From CALBZE01 sp036381255 (lineage in GTDB: Bacteria; Gemmatimonadota; Gemmatimonadetes; Longimicrobiales; RSA9), in contig DASVDG010000114.1 in the NCBI GenBank assembly GCA_036381255.1, forward strand, positions 69,291-133,290: DNA of 64,000 nt, read 5' to 3'. The position numbers and the translations under genes were made by a program. The notes beneath the pieces were generated by a model. That model saw only the letters and a program-made list of their open reading frames with translations. It did no database searches and had not been told where the DNA came from. This document shows, in pieces, positions 8,358 to 16,346 of this stretch. How positions within the stretch are numbered: position 1 is the first letter of the stretch; every line of letters begins with the position of its first letter.

Positions 8358-10758
8358 CGAGTTCCTCCTCGAGGCGATTCAGGATTCGCCCGAACGCCTC
8401 GTCCACCTCCGGGTCCGTCAGCGTACGGTCTGCCGCCCGGAACCGCAGCCGGTAGGCGATGCTGCGCACGCCTTCGGCCACGCCCCGACCCCGGTAGAGG
8501 TCGAAGGGAAAGACCGCTTCCAGGATCGCGCCGCCCGCGTCGCGGATGACGGCCTCGACCCGCGCCGCCGGCAACGCGTCCGGGACCAGCAGCGCCGCGT
8601 CCCGCTCCACCGCGGGGAACGCCGGCGCGGGCCGGTACGTCGGCCGTTCGACCGCGGCGAGCCCCGGCGACAGCGCGAGTTCCAGCGCCCAGACCGGCTC
8701 GGCCCACGCCGGCGCGTCGATGACCCGGGCGTCGATCCGCCCGCCGCCGCCCAGCGCCTGGCCGTCCCTGTCCACCACACGGAACGCCTCCGACGGCGCG
8801 AACGCACGACCGTCCGGCACACCCGGCTCCACCGCGGCGCCGCCCACGCCGAGGACGTCGCACAGCTCCTCGAGCAGCGCCTTCAGGTCCCAGAGATCGA
8901 ATGCCGGCGCCTCACCGCTCCAGTGCGGCTGCATCCGTGCGCCCGTGAACGCCACGGCGAGGTGCGTCGCCTCGAGGGGCGCCGCATCGGGTGCGGGGCC
9001 GGGCGCGAAGACCGTGCCGATCTCGAACAGGCGGACGCTCCGCACCGCGCGCGCGAAGTTCAGCTCGACCTGCCGGAGCACGCCGGGCAGCAGCGCCCGC
9101 CGGAGCCGCCCCTCTTCCGCCGACAGCGGGTTCAGCAACGCGACGTCGCCGGCGGACTCCGGCGCGAACGACGCCAGCCGCGCCTCCAGGAAGCCACGGC
9201 CGACCAGGAACTCGCGAAGCCGCGACTCGAGCCCGGCCATGGCGTCCTCCGGGACCGCGCTCGGCCGGAACGGCCGCAGCTCCTCGGGGAACGCGTCGTA
9301 GCCGTGGCGACGCGCGACCTCCTCGATCAGGTCCGCCTCCCGCGCGACGTCGTACCAGCGCGGACCCGGCACGCGCACGCGGAGCACGTCGTCGCCGCGG
9401 TCCACGACCCGGAACCCCAGCGGCTCGAGGTACCCCGAGATCGCGTCGGCGCCCAGCTCCACACCGAGCAGCGCCGACGTCCGCGAGGGGCGAATCGCGA
9501 CGACGGGCGCACTCGCCGGCTCCGGATCCACGGCCACGCCCACGCCGACGGGCTCCCCGCCCGCCACGGCCAGGATCAGCTCGACCGCCCGCAGCGCCGC
9601 CCGCTCCATCCCCTCCGGGTCCACGCCGCGCTCGTACCGGTAGCTCGCGTCGGTCGACATCCCGAGCGCGCGGCGCGTGCGCCGCGTCGTCTTCGGATCG
9701 AACAGCGCGCACTCCAGGAAGACGTTCGTCGTCTCTTCCGTGACCTCGCTGTCCAGTCCGCCCATCACCCCCGCCACGGCGACCGGCCGCTCCGCGTCCG
9801 CGATCACGACCATGTCCTCCGAGAGCACGCGGCGCTCGCCGTCCAGCGTCACGATCGCCTCGCCCGCCCGCGCCCGGCGGATCCGCACCTCCCCGCCGCC
9901 CAGGCGGTCCAGGTCGAACGCGTGCAGCGGTTGCCCCAGCTCGTACAGCACGTAGTTCGTCGCGTCGACCACGTTGTTGATCGGACGCAGCCCGACGGCA
10001 CGCAGCCGCGCCGCCAGCCAGTCCGGCGACGGCCCGATGCGCACGCCGCGGATCACCACGCCGAGATAGCGCGGGCAGCCGCGCGAGTCCTCCAGCACGA
10101 CCTTCACGCCGCCCGTCTCGCCCTCGCGCTCGACCCGCTCGAAGCGGACCGTGCCGGCCCCGGCCGCGCCGCGCTCCGGGAACGGCGGCAGCCGCAGCCC
10201 CGCCTCGCCGCCCGGCGCGAGCTCGCGCGCCACGCCCCAGTGCGAGAGCAGGTCCGGCCGGTTCGGCGTCACGTCCACGACGAGGCGCACGTCGTCCAGC
10301 CCGAGCGCCTCCGCGAACGACTCGCCCGGCGTGTAGCGGCCGTGAAGCTCCATGATCCCCTCGTGGCCGCGACCCAGCCCGAGCTCACGCTCACTGCACA
10401 GCATCCCGCGGCTCTCCTCGCCGCGGATCTTCGCCTTGCGAATCTTGATCCCGCCCGGCAGCCCCGCGCCGACCGGCGCGAACGGGTAGTAGTGGCCCGC
10501 CCGCACGTTCGGCGCGCCGCAGACCACCTGAAGCACCTCGCCCGTTCCCGCGTCGACCTCGCACAGCGATAGGCGGTCCGCGTTCGGGTGCCGGCGCACG
10601 CTTTCGACCCGCGCGATCACGACGTCCGAGATCGCCGCGCCAACGGCGTCGACCTCGTCCACCGGCGCTCCGTACATGGCCAGACGCTCCGCGATCCGCT
10701 CCGGCGCCTCGTCGAGCCCGGGCGCGAGCGCCGTCAGCCAGCGATAGCTTACGTTCAT
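8338..10758 (-). CDS. pheT: Phenylalanine-tRNA ligase beta subunit
   Basis: Editing and tRNA-binding subunit of the alpha2-beta2 PheRS. 806 residues, full length. Domains visible in order: N-terminal EMAP/OB tRNA-binding domain (NADRLSLCEVD near 58-68 and VVCGAPNVRAG near 78-88), B3/B4 editing domain, B5 domain, the catalytic-like core with YRYERGVDP near 375, and a C-terminal anticodon-binding FDX-ACB domain. The ATG lies one nucleotide after the pheS stop. Confidence 0.97.
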   Translation of the reverse strand: MNVSYRWLTALAPGLDEAPERIAERLAMYGAPVDEVDAVGAAISDVVIARVESVRRHPNADRLSLCEVDAGTGEVLQVVCGAPNVRAGHYYPFAPVGAGLPGGIKIRKAKIRGEESRGMLCSERELGLGRGHEGIMELHGRYTPGESFAEALGLDDVRLVVDVTPNRPDLLSHWGVARELAPGGEAGLRLPPFPERGAAGAGTVRFERVEREGETGGVKVVLEDSRGCPRYLGVVIRGVRIGPSPDWLAARLRAVGLRPINNVVDATNYVLYELGQPLHAFDLDRLGGGEVRIRRARAGEAIVTLDGERRVLSEDMVVIADAERPVAVAGVMGGLDSEVTEETTNVFLECALFDPKTTRRTRRALGMSTDASYRYERGVDPEGMERAALRAVELILAVAGGEPVGVGVAVDPEPASAPVVAIRPSRTSALLGVELGADAISGYLEPLGFRVVDRGDDVLRVRVPGPRWYDVAREADLIEEVARRHGYDAFPEELRPFRPSAVPEDAMAGLESRLREFLVGRGFLEARLASFAPESAGDVALLNPLSAEEGRLRRALLPGVLRQVELNFARAVRSVRLFEIGTVFAPGPAPDAAPLEATHLAVAFTGARMQPHWSGEAPAFDLWDLKALLEELCDVLGVGGAAVEPGVPDGRAFAPSEAFRVVDRDGQALGGGGRIDARVIDAPAWAEPVWALELALSPGLAAVERPTYRPAPAFPAVERDAALLVPDALPAARVEAVIRDAGGAILEAVFPFDLYRGRGVAEGVRSIAYRLRFRAADRTLTDPEVDEAFGRILNRLEEELGVRRRG

Positions 10759-10759
10759 C

Positions 10760-11788
10760 TCACGAGAACTGCTCGAGGAACCGCACGTCCGCCTCGTAGA
10801 AGAGCCGGATGTCCGGAATACCGTACAGGTTCATTGCGATGCGGGCCGGTCCCATGCCGAACGCGAACCCCGTGTACCGCTCCGGGTCGTAGCCGACGGC
10901 CTCGAACACGGCCGGGTCCACCATCCCCGCCCCCATGATCTCGATCCAACCCGTGCCTTTGCACGTGCTGCACCCCGTGCCGCCGCAGATCATGCACGTG
11001 ACGTCCACCTCGGCGCTCGGCTCCGTGAACGGGAAGAACGACGGCCGGAACCGGACCCGCGTCCGCGCCCCGAACATGCGACGCGCGAACTCCGCCAGCG
11101 TGGCCTTCAGGTCCACGAACGTGATCCCTTCGTCCACCGCCAGCCCCTCGATCTGCTCGAACGCCGGCGCGTGCGACGGGTCGAACGGATCCCGCCGGTA
11201 CACCATCCCCGGCACCACCACCCGGATCGGCGGCGCGTGCGCCTGCATCGTCCGCACCTGCACCGGCGAAGTGTGGCTCCGCAGGAGCAGCCCCTCCCCG
11301 AGGTAGAACGTATCCTGCATGTCGGCCGCCGGGTGGTCGAGCGGCGTGTTCAACGCCGTGAAGTTGTACCACTCGGTCTCCGCCTCCGGACCCCGCACCC
11401 GCGTGAATCCGAGGGAGCGGAACACCTCGCAGATCTCGTCCACCACCTGCGTCACCGGGTGGCGCGCGCCGCGCCAGCGACGGCGGCCCGGCAACGTCAG
11501 GTCCACCCCCGGCGCCTCCGCCGGCCGCGCCCGCTCCAGCTCCGCCGCCCGCGCCTCGAGCAGGTCGGCCACCGCCTGCTTCACCCGATTCGCCGCCGCG
11601 CCGACCGCCGGCCGCTCCTCCGCGGGCAGCTCCCCCAGACGACGCAGGATCGCCGTGAGTCGGCCTTCCTTCCGCCCCAGGAACCGGACCCGCGCCGCTT
11701 CCAGCGCCGCCTCGTCCGCCGCTTCTCCGATCGCCCGACGCGCCTCCGCTTCCAGCGCCTCGAGTTCCCTCGTCAGTTCGTTCGCCAT
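10760..11788 (-). CDS. pheS: Phenylalanine-tRNA ligase alpha subunit
   Basis: Catalytic subunit of PheRS. 342 residues. It has an N-terminal coiled-coil tRNA-binding arm (1-95), motif 2 with GMVYRRDPFDPSHAPAFEQIEG near 200-220, a Cys-rich insertion CMICGGTGCSTCKGTGW near 268-284 seen in many bacterial PheS, and motif 3 GFAFGMGPARIAM near 310. It is followed by pheT after 1 nt. A TrkA-type gene replaces the usual direct rplT-pheS junction. Confidence 0.97.
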   Translation of the reverse strand: MANELTRELEALEAEARRAIGEAADEAALEAARVRFLGRKEGRLTAILRRLGELPAEERPAVGAAANRVKQAVADLLEARAAELERARPAEAPGVDLTLPGRRRWRGARHPVTQVVDEICEVFRSLGFTRVRGPEAETEWYNFTALNTPLDHPAADMQDTFYLGEGLLLRSHTSPVQVRTMQAHAPPIRVVVPGMVYRRDPFDPSHAPAFEQIEGLAVDEGITFVDLKATLAEFARRMFGARTRVRFRPSFFPFTEPSAEVDVTCMICGGTGCSTCKGTGWIEIMGAGMVDPAVFEAVGYDPERYTGFAFGMGPARIAMNLYGIPDIRLFYEADVRFLEQFS

Positions 11789-11828
11789 GCTCCCGACTTC
11801 CGGGGCCTCGCCCCCTCGTTCCCGCGCC

Positions 11829-12515
11829 TCAGCGCTCCGCCTCCTGCAAGCGCAGCAGGTCCTCGTTCCGCCCGGCCACCAGGATCAGGTCGTGCGCTCC
11901 GATCCGCAGCTCCGCCGGCGGCGACACCAGCACCTCCGCCGGCACCTTCGCCCCCGCCGGCCGGCGTTTCACCGCGACCACCGTCACGCCGTATCGACGT
12001 CGCACGTCCGCCTCCGCCAGCGACCGCCCCGCCAGCCCTCGCGGCGTCACGATCTCCAGCAGCGACGCATCCCGCGCCAGCTCGATCTTCGTCGTGATCG
12101 CCGACGACGCCGCCGACACCTGGAGCGCGATCCGCTCGCCCATGTCGCGTTCGGGGAACAGCGTCGCCTCCGCGCCGAGTCGTGTGAGGATCCGACCCTG
12201 CTCCGGCGAGTTGATCTTTGCAATGATCCTCTGGACCCCGATCTCCCTCAGGACCAGGGTGCAGAGGATCGATGCCGAAAGATCGCCTATGGTGTTGAAG
12301 ACGACGGCGCGCCGGGCCACGCCCAGCGCCTCCAATGCGGCCCGGTCGGTCGCGTCGGCCTGTACCGCCTCCGCCACCGCCGGGCCGATCGATTCCACGA
12401 GGGGGAGCGAACGGTCGATCGCCAGCACCTCGTGTCCCATCCGCGCCAGCGTCCGGGCGATCGCGGAGCCGAACAGCCCCAGTCCGATGACCGCGTAGCC
12501 TGCTCGCTCGGCCAT
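11829..12515 (-). CDS. TrkA/KtrA-type potassium channel regulatory (RCK) protein
   Basis: 228-residue cytoplasmic gating subunit of a potassium uptake system. The N-terminal Rossmann (TrkA-N/RCK) domain begins with YAVIGLGLFGSAIARTL (7-23) and has an acidic residue at the end of strand 2 (AIDRS near 31-36). A TrkA-C domain follows, near 145-220. No membrane subunit (TrkH or KtrB) is in the window, so the partner must be encoded elsewhere. It is co-directional between rplT and pheS, with 95 and 40 nt gaps. Confidence 0.88.
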   Translation of the reverse strand: MAERAGYAVIGLGLFGSAIARTLARMGHEVLAIDRSLPLVESIGPAVAEAVQADATDRAALEALGVARRAVVFNTIGDLSASILCTLVLREIGVQRIIAKINSPEQGRILTRLGAEATLFPERDMGERIALQVSAASSAITTKIELARDASLLEIVTPRGLAGRSLAEADVRRRYGVTVVAVKRRPAGAKVPAEVLVSPPAELRIGAHDLILVAGRNEDLLRLQEAER

Positions 12516-12610
12516 GCCCGCTTCGCCGCGCTACGCGGCGCTCGCGACCAGGGCATCCGGCCCGCGACCGCTCACGCCCCGGACCGGTGTCATCAGCCGG
12601 CGCGCCTCAC

Positions 12611-12967
12611 CTACTTCAACCCGGTCCGGGCCCGGTCGACCAGCTGCGCGAACGCCTGCGGATCGCGCACCGCCAGGTCCGCGAGAACCTTGCGGTTCAC
12701 CTCGACCCCCGCCTGCTTCAGCCCGTTCATGAACCGCGAGTAGCTCATGTCGTGCTGCCGCGCCGCCGCGTTGATCCGCGTGATCCACAGCCGCCGGAAC
12801 TCCCGCTTCCGCTGCTTCCGGTCCCGGTACGAGTAGACCCAGCCGCGCTCCACCGCGTTCTTCGCGATCCGCCACAGCTTCGAACGCGCTCCCCAGTACC
12901 CCTTCGCCGCCCTCAGATACCGCTTCTTCTTGCGGTGCCGAGCCACGGCATTCGTTGCACGCGCCAT
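12611..12967 (-). CDS. rplT: 50S ribosomal protein L20
   Basis: 118-residue r-protein needed for early 50S assembly. The basic N-terminal helix (VARHRKKKRYLRAAKGYWG near 8-26) and the globular part (DMSYSRFMNGLKQAGVEVNRKVLADLA near 73-99) are highly conserved. It starts 3 nt after rpmI. In Firmicutes and Escherichia coli L20 represses this operon, so it is the natural candidate regulator of the infC leader described here. Confidence 0.98.
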   Translation of the reverse strand: MARATNAVARHRKKKRYLRAAKGYWGARSKLWRIAKNAVERGWVYSYRDRKQRKREFRRLWITRINAAARQHDMSYSRFMNGLKQAGVEVNRKVLADLAVRDPQAFAQLVDRARTGLK

Positions 12968-12970
12968 CCG

Positions 12971-13168
12971 TCACCCCCCCGGCAGCATCCGCTTGATCCG
13001 CGCCTCATCCGACTTCGCGACGAGCGTCGCCTGCGCCAGGCGCCGCTTCCGCTTCGCCGTCTTCTTCGTCAGGATGTGGCTCTTGTTCGCCCGCCGACGA
13101 CGCAGCCGGCCCTTCCCCGTGAGCCGGAACCGCTTCGCGGTGCTCTTGTTCGTCTTCATCTTCGGCAT
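12971..13168 (-). CDS. rpmI: 50S ribosomal protein L35
   Basis: 65-residue basic r-protein beginning PKMKTNKSTAKRF, with the conserved KGRLRRRRANKSHILTKK segment near 19-36. It sits in the canonical infC-rpmI-rplT order, 23 nt after infC and 3 nt before rplT. Confidence 0.98.
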   Translation of the reverse strand: MPKMKTNKSTAKRFRLTGKGRLRRRRANKSHILTKKTAKRKRRLAQATLVAKSDEARIKRMLPGG

Positions 13169-13191
13169 ACGTGCCTCCTCTCGACCCCGCC

Positions 13192-13707
13192 TCAGCGACG
13201 CGGGGCCAGGATCATCGTCATGTTGCGGCCTTCCATCACCGGCGCGCTCTCGACCTTGCCGACATCGTCGACCGCCTGGGCGACCCGGTCCAACACTTCC
13301 CGACCTAGCTCCGGGTGCGCCATCTGCCGCCCCCGGAACATCATGGTCGCCTTCACCTTGTCGCCCTCCTCCAGGAAGCGCCGCGCGTGGCGCACCTTGA
13401 ACTCGAAGTCGTGGGCCTCGATCCCCGGTCGAAACTTCACTTCCTTCACATGGACCTGGTGCTGCTTCTTGCGGGCGAGGCGCGCCTTGCGGGCCTCCTC
13501 GTACTTGTACTTCCCGTAGTCCATGATCCGGCAGACGGGCGGACGCGCGTTCGGCGCGACCTCCACCAGATCCAGACCCCGTTCCTCTGCAGCGGCCAGT
13601 GCCTGTTCCACGGGCATGATCCCGAGCTGCTCGCCGTCGGGATCGATGACCCGGACCGGACTGATCCGGATCTGCCGGTTGACCCGGACCCTCTTCTCGT
13701 TCGTTAT
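13192..13707 (-). CDS. infC: Translation initiation factor IF-3, apparent ATA start
   Basis: IF-3 binds the 30S subunit and rejects non-canonical start codons. 171 residues from the ATA at 13705-13707, matching the family length. The N-terminal domain holds NRQIRISPVRVIDPDGEQLG, and the C-terminal domain holds KEVKFRPGIEAHDFEFK near 95-111. The start was chosen because GGGAGG ends 7 nt before the ATA and homology begins there. The next usable upstream start (TTG, 13884) would translate through a terminator hairpin. Rare infC starts (AUU in E. coli) allow autoregulation by IF-3 discrimination, which likely applies here. Confidence 0.93.
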   Translation of the reverse strand: MTNEKRVRVNRQIRISPVRVIDPDGEQLGIMPVEQALAAAEERGLDLVEVAPNARPPVCRIMDYGKYKYEEARKARLARKKQHQVHVKEVKFRPGIEAHDFEFKVRHARRFLEEGDKVKATMMFRGRQMAHPELGREVLDRVAQAVDDVGKVESAPVMEGRNMTMILAPRR

Positions 13708-13735
13708 GGCGACGCCTCCCTGTTGGGGAACAACG

Positions 13736-13764
13736 AAAAACGGACCCGCGCCGACGGGTCCGTT
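13736..13764 (-). terminator. Intrinsic terminator hairpin in the infC leader (probable attenuator)
   Basis: On the minus strand AACGGACCC (13764-13756) pairs with GGGTCCGTT (13747-13739) around an 8-nt loop, and the following bases give a run of five T. It ends about 30 nt before the infC ATA and lies downstream of a good promoter, so it can act as an attenuator as well as a thrS terminator. An upstream GGTCCG (complement of 13838-13843) could pair with its 5' arm to form an antiterminator. Confidence 0.8.
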
Positions 13765-13896
13765 CCAGCCGCGAACGGCCGCCTCGCCCCAGGGGGCGGG
13801 CAGCCGGTCGGTTCCAGACCCGGCGATACCGCGAACGCGGACCGAAGGGTGGGGAGACCTGCCCTCCGGCCTCCCACTTCCCAATTTGACGGTCGA

Positions 13897-13925
13897 AAGT
13901 TAGGTGTGCCGCAATTCGATGTCAA
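13897..13925 (-). promoter_or_regulatory. Sigma-70-type promoter for infC-rpmI-rplT
   Basis: Minus strand TTGACA (13920-13925), 17-nt spacer, TAACTT (13897-13902). The -35 hexamer contains the thrS stop codon TGA. Predicted transcripts start near 13890 and give a leader of about 180 nt before the infC start. Confidence 0.7.
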
Positions 13926-15856
13926 GTGAGCGCGCGTGTTTCCGCCTCGGTCCGGACCCGCTCGACGAACTCGGGCCGCGGGAGGACCTCCTGCTTGTTC
14001 CCCGCGCCGCGCCGCCGCACGGCGACGGTGCCCGCCTCGGCTTCCCGCGCGCCGATCACGGCCATGTACGGCACCTTCTGGGTCTCGGCGTCGCGGATCC
14101 GGTACCCGAGCGTCTCGGCGCGGTCGTCGAGCGAGGCGCGCAGGCCGGCGGCCTTCATCTCGCGGACCAGCGCCGCGGCGTCTTCGCGCACCTCGTCGGT
14201 GATCGGCAGCACACGCACCTGCTCGGGCGCGAGCCAGACCGGGAACGCGCCGCCGTAGTGCTCGATCAACCCGCCGATGAAGCGCTCCATCGAGCCCAGG
14301 AGCGTGCGGTGGATCATCACGGGCCGGTGCGGCCGGTTGTCCGCGCCGATGTACTCCAGCCCGAATCGCTCCGGGAGGTTGAAGTCGAGCTGGAGCGTCG
14401 GCCCCTGCCACTCCCGGCCGAGCGCGTCGACCAGCATGATGTCGAGCTTGGGCCCGTAGAACGCGCCGCCGCCCTCGTCGATGCGGTACTCGAGCTCCCG
14501 GCGCTCGAGCACCCTGCGCAGCTCGTCGGTCGCCGCGTCGTAGACCGCGGGATCGCCGATCGCCTTCTCCGGCCGCGTCGAGAGGAAGACGTGGTACTCG
14601 TAGCCGAACGTCACCATCATGTGGTCGACCAGGTCGAGGAGCGCGTCGAACTCCTCGCCGATCTGCTCGGGCGTGCAGAAGATGTGGGCGTCGTCCTGCG
14701 TGAACCCGCGCACCCGCATCATGCCGTGGAGCACGCCGCTGCGCTCGAAGCGGTAGCACGTCCCGAGCTCCGCGTACCGGATCGGCAGGTCGCGGTACGA
14801 ACGCGTCTCGGAGCCGTAGATCATGATGTGGTTCGGACAGTTCATCGGCTTGAGCCGGAACCGCTCGCCCTCCCCTTCCATCGCCGGGAACATGTTCTCG
14901 CTGAACGTCGCGAGATGTCCGCTGATGCGGTATAGCTCCTCGCTGGCCACGTGCGGCGTGTAGACGAGGTCGTAACCGTGCTCGAGGAGCGTCCTCTTCA
15001 GGAACTCCTCGATCGTGTGACGGATGATGCCGCCCTTCGGATGCCAGTGGACGAGCCCCGACCCCGCCTCGGGGTGCACGCTGAAGATGCCGAGCTCCCG
15101 CCCGAGCCGCCGGTGGTCGCGACGCCGCGCCTCTTCCAGCCGCTCGAGGTACTCCTTGAGATCCTTCTCCGTGAACCACGCGGTGCCGTAGATGCGCTGG
15201 AGCATCTGGCGCCGCTCGTCGCCGCGCCAGTACGCGCCGGCCGTCGACAGCAGCTTGAAGTGCTTCAGGTACCCCGTCGACGGGACGTGCGGCCCGCGGC
15301 AGAGATCCAGGAACGGCCCGTTCCGGTACACCGTGATGACCTCGTCCTCGCCGAACTCCTCGAGCCGCTCGAGCTTGAGCGGATCGTCCGCGAACAGCTC
15401 GCGCGCCTCCTCGACCGTGACCACGCGCCGCTCGAACGGGTCGTTACAGCGGACGACCTCCTTCATCCGCTCCTCGATCTCCCCGAGCTCCTCGGGCGTG
15501 AACGGCTCCGCGACCTCGAAGTCGTAGTAGAAGCCGTGCTCGATCGGCGGACCGAAGCCGATCTTCGCCTCCGGCCGGACCTGGCGCACCGCCGTGGCCA
15601 GAATGTGCGCCGCCGAGTGCCGCAGCAGCTCGAGCGCCTCCGGGCTCCGCTCCGTGATGATCTCCAGCCGGACGTCGTGCTCGAGCGCCCGGCCCAGGTC
15701 GACGACCTGCCCGTCCGCCTTCGCCGCGAGCGCCGCCTTCGCCAGCCGCGGACCGATCCGCTCGGCCACCTCCCGCGGCGTCGACCCCCGCGGCATCTCG
15801 AGCTCCCTCCCGTCCGGGAGCGTGATCCGGATCCTCTCCTCCGACGCGTTCGCCAT
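13922..15856 (-). CDS. thrS: Threonine-tRNA ligase
   Basis: Class II synthetase charging tRNA-Thr. 644 residues from the ATG at 15856: N-terminal TGS domain (ITLPDGRELEMPRG near 9-22), editing domain with HSAAHILATAVRQV near 80-93 and the later Cys/His set, catalytic core with PMNCPNHIMIYG near 340-351 and RFERSGVLHGMMRVRGFTQDD near 373-393, and a C-terminal anticodon-binding domain. It is expressed from a leader with a Thr-rich reading frame and an attenuator. It is followed by infC, which has an additional promoter at the thrS stop codon. Confidence 0.98.
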   Translation of the reverse strand: MANASEERIRITLPDGRELEMPRGSTPREVAERIGPRLAKAALAAKADGQVVDLGRALEHDVRLEIITERSPEALELLRHSAAHILATAVRQVRPEAKIGFGPPIEHGFYYDFEVAEPFTPEELGEIEERMKEVVRCNDPFERRVVTVEEARELFADDPLKLERLEEFGEDEVITVYRNGPFLDLCRGPHVPSTGYLKHFKLLSTAGAYWRGDERRQMLQRIYGTAWFTEKDLKEYLERLEEARRRDHRRLGRELGIFSVHPEAGSGLVHWHPKGGIIRHTIEEFLKRTLLEHGYDLVYTPHVASEELYRISGHLATFSENMFPAMEGEGERFRLKPMNCPNHIMIYGSETRSYRDLPIRYAELGTCYRFERSGVLHGMMRVRGFTQDDAHIFCTPEQIGEEFDALLDLVDHMMVTFGYEYHVFLSTRPEKAIGDPAVYDAATDELRRVLERRELEYRIDEGGGAFYGPKLDIMLVDALGREWQGPTLQLDFNLPERFGLEYIGADNRPHRPVMIHRTLLGSMERFIGGLIEHYGGAFPVWLAPEQVRVLPITDEVREDAAALVREMKAAGLRASLDDRAETLGYRIRDAETQKVPYMAVIGAREAEAGTVAVRRRGAGNKQEVLPRPEFVERVRTEAETRALT

Positions 15857-15927
15857 GGCGTGTCCCCGTTCCCTCGTCGACGCTGTGCGCCCCCAAGTTA
15901 TCCGCCGCCCGCGCCGCCGCAAGCGAC

Positions 15928-15963
15928 AAAAAACGAACGGCCCCCCGATCCTCGAGAGGCCGT
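15928..15963 (-). terminator. Attenuator terminator in the thrS leader
   Basis: On the minus strand ACGGCCTCTC (15963-15954) pairs with GGGGGGCCGT (15946-15937; two G-T pairs) around a 7-nt loop, followed by TTCGTTTTTT. It lies about 70 nt before the thrS ATG and within the transcript from the promoter at 16106-16135. A competing pairing of CGAGGGGC (16025-16018) with GCCTCTCG (15960-15953) would disrupt it. Confidence 0.8.
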
Positions 15964-15993
15964 GCGATCATCCCGTCTTTTCGGTACCGGACG

Positions 15994-16074
15994 CTACCGG
16001 TCGGATGCCCACACACCGCCCCTCGCCGAGGGCCGGACGGTCGTCGTGGTTTCCGTGGCGGTCAACCGGTTCAT
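15994..16074 (-). CDS. Threonine-rich leader peptide of thrS
   Basis: A 26-codon reading frame begins with ATG (16072-16074) and ends with TAG (15994-15996); an in-frame ATG at 16086 would give 30 residues. Codons 5-12 read T-A-T-E-T-T-T-T, six threonines in eight codons (ACC and ACG). It starts about 25 nt after the predicted transcription start and ends about 30 nt before the terminator stem. The Shine-Dalgarno element is weak (GGAG only 2 nt before the shorter start). The arrangement matches ribosome-mediated attenuation as in thrL or pheM. The peptide itself needs no function beyond sensing Thr-tRNA supply. Confidence 0.7.
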   Translation of the reverse strand: MNRLTATETTTTVRPSARGGVWASDR

Positions 16075-16105
16075 CGCTCCGAACATGCCAGGTCCATCTC
16101 ACCGA

Positions 16106-16135
16106 AATATACCCGGAACGCGCCCGAACGGTCAA
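16106..16135 (-). promoter_or_regulatory. Sigma-70-type promoter of thrS
   Basis: Minus strand TTGACC (16130-16135), 18-nt spacer, TATATT (16106-16111). It is among the strongest consensus matches in this GC-rich window. The predicted start near 16099 gives a leader of about 240 nt containing the Thr-rich frame and attenuator. Confidence 0.75.
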
Positions 16136-16152
16136 GCGCGGACGCGGCAGCC

Positions 16153-16243
16153 TTTCCCCGTAAACGTTCCCGTTCCCGTTCCCGGCCGTCCCCTCCGGGA
16201 ACGGGAACGGCGCCTGGCGGCGCCTGGAACGTTTACGGGGAGA
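16153..16243. repeat. Nested inverted repeat between groEL and thrS
   Basis: An outer 15-bp perfect inverted repeat, CCCCGTAAACGTTCC (16156-16170) against 16226-16240, extends to 19 bp with one mismatch. Inside it is a 13-bp inverted repeat, GTTCCCGTTCCCG (16172-16184) against 16196-16208, and a direct repeat CGCCTGG (16211-16217, 16221-16227). It lies about 20 bp upstream of the thrS -35 box and codes for nothing visible. Confidence 0.85.
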
Positions 16244-16346
16244 GCGCGGCGGCTCCGTGTGGAGCCGGCTCGTCTCCCGTGGAGCCGGGCGCGGGGCGCG
16301 CCGTCGCCGACCGGCGAGCCGCGCGTGCCCAAACCGCCGGCAAGAC

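Noticed and set aside
15928..16099. T-box riboswitch in the thrS leader
   Set aside because: The segment GGGATGATCGCACGG before the terminator resembles the T-box core in outline, but the essential UGGN bulge is missing. The Thr-rich leader peptide explains the terminator better.
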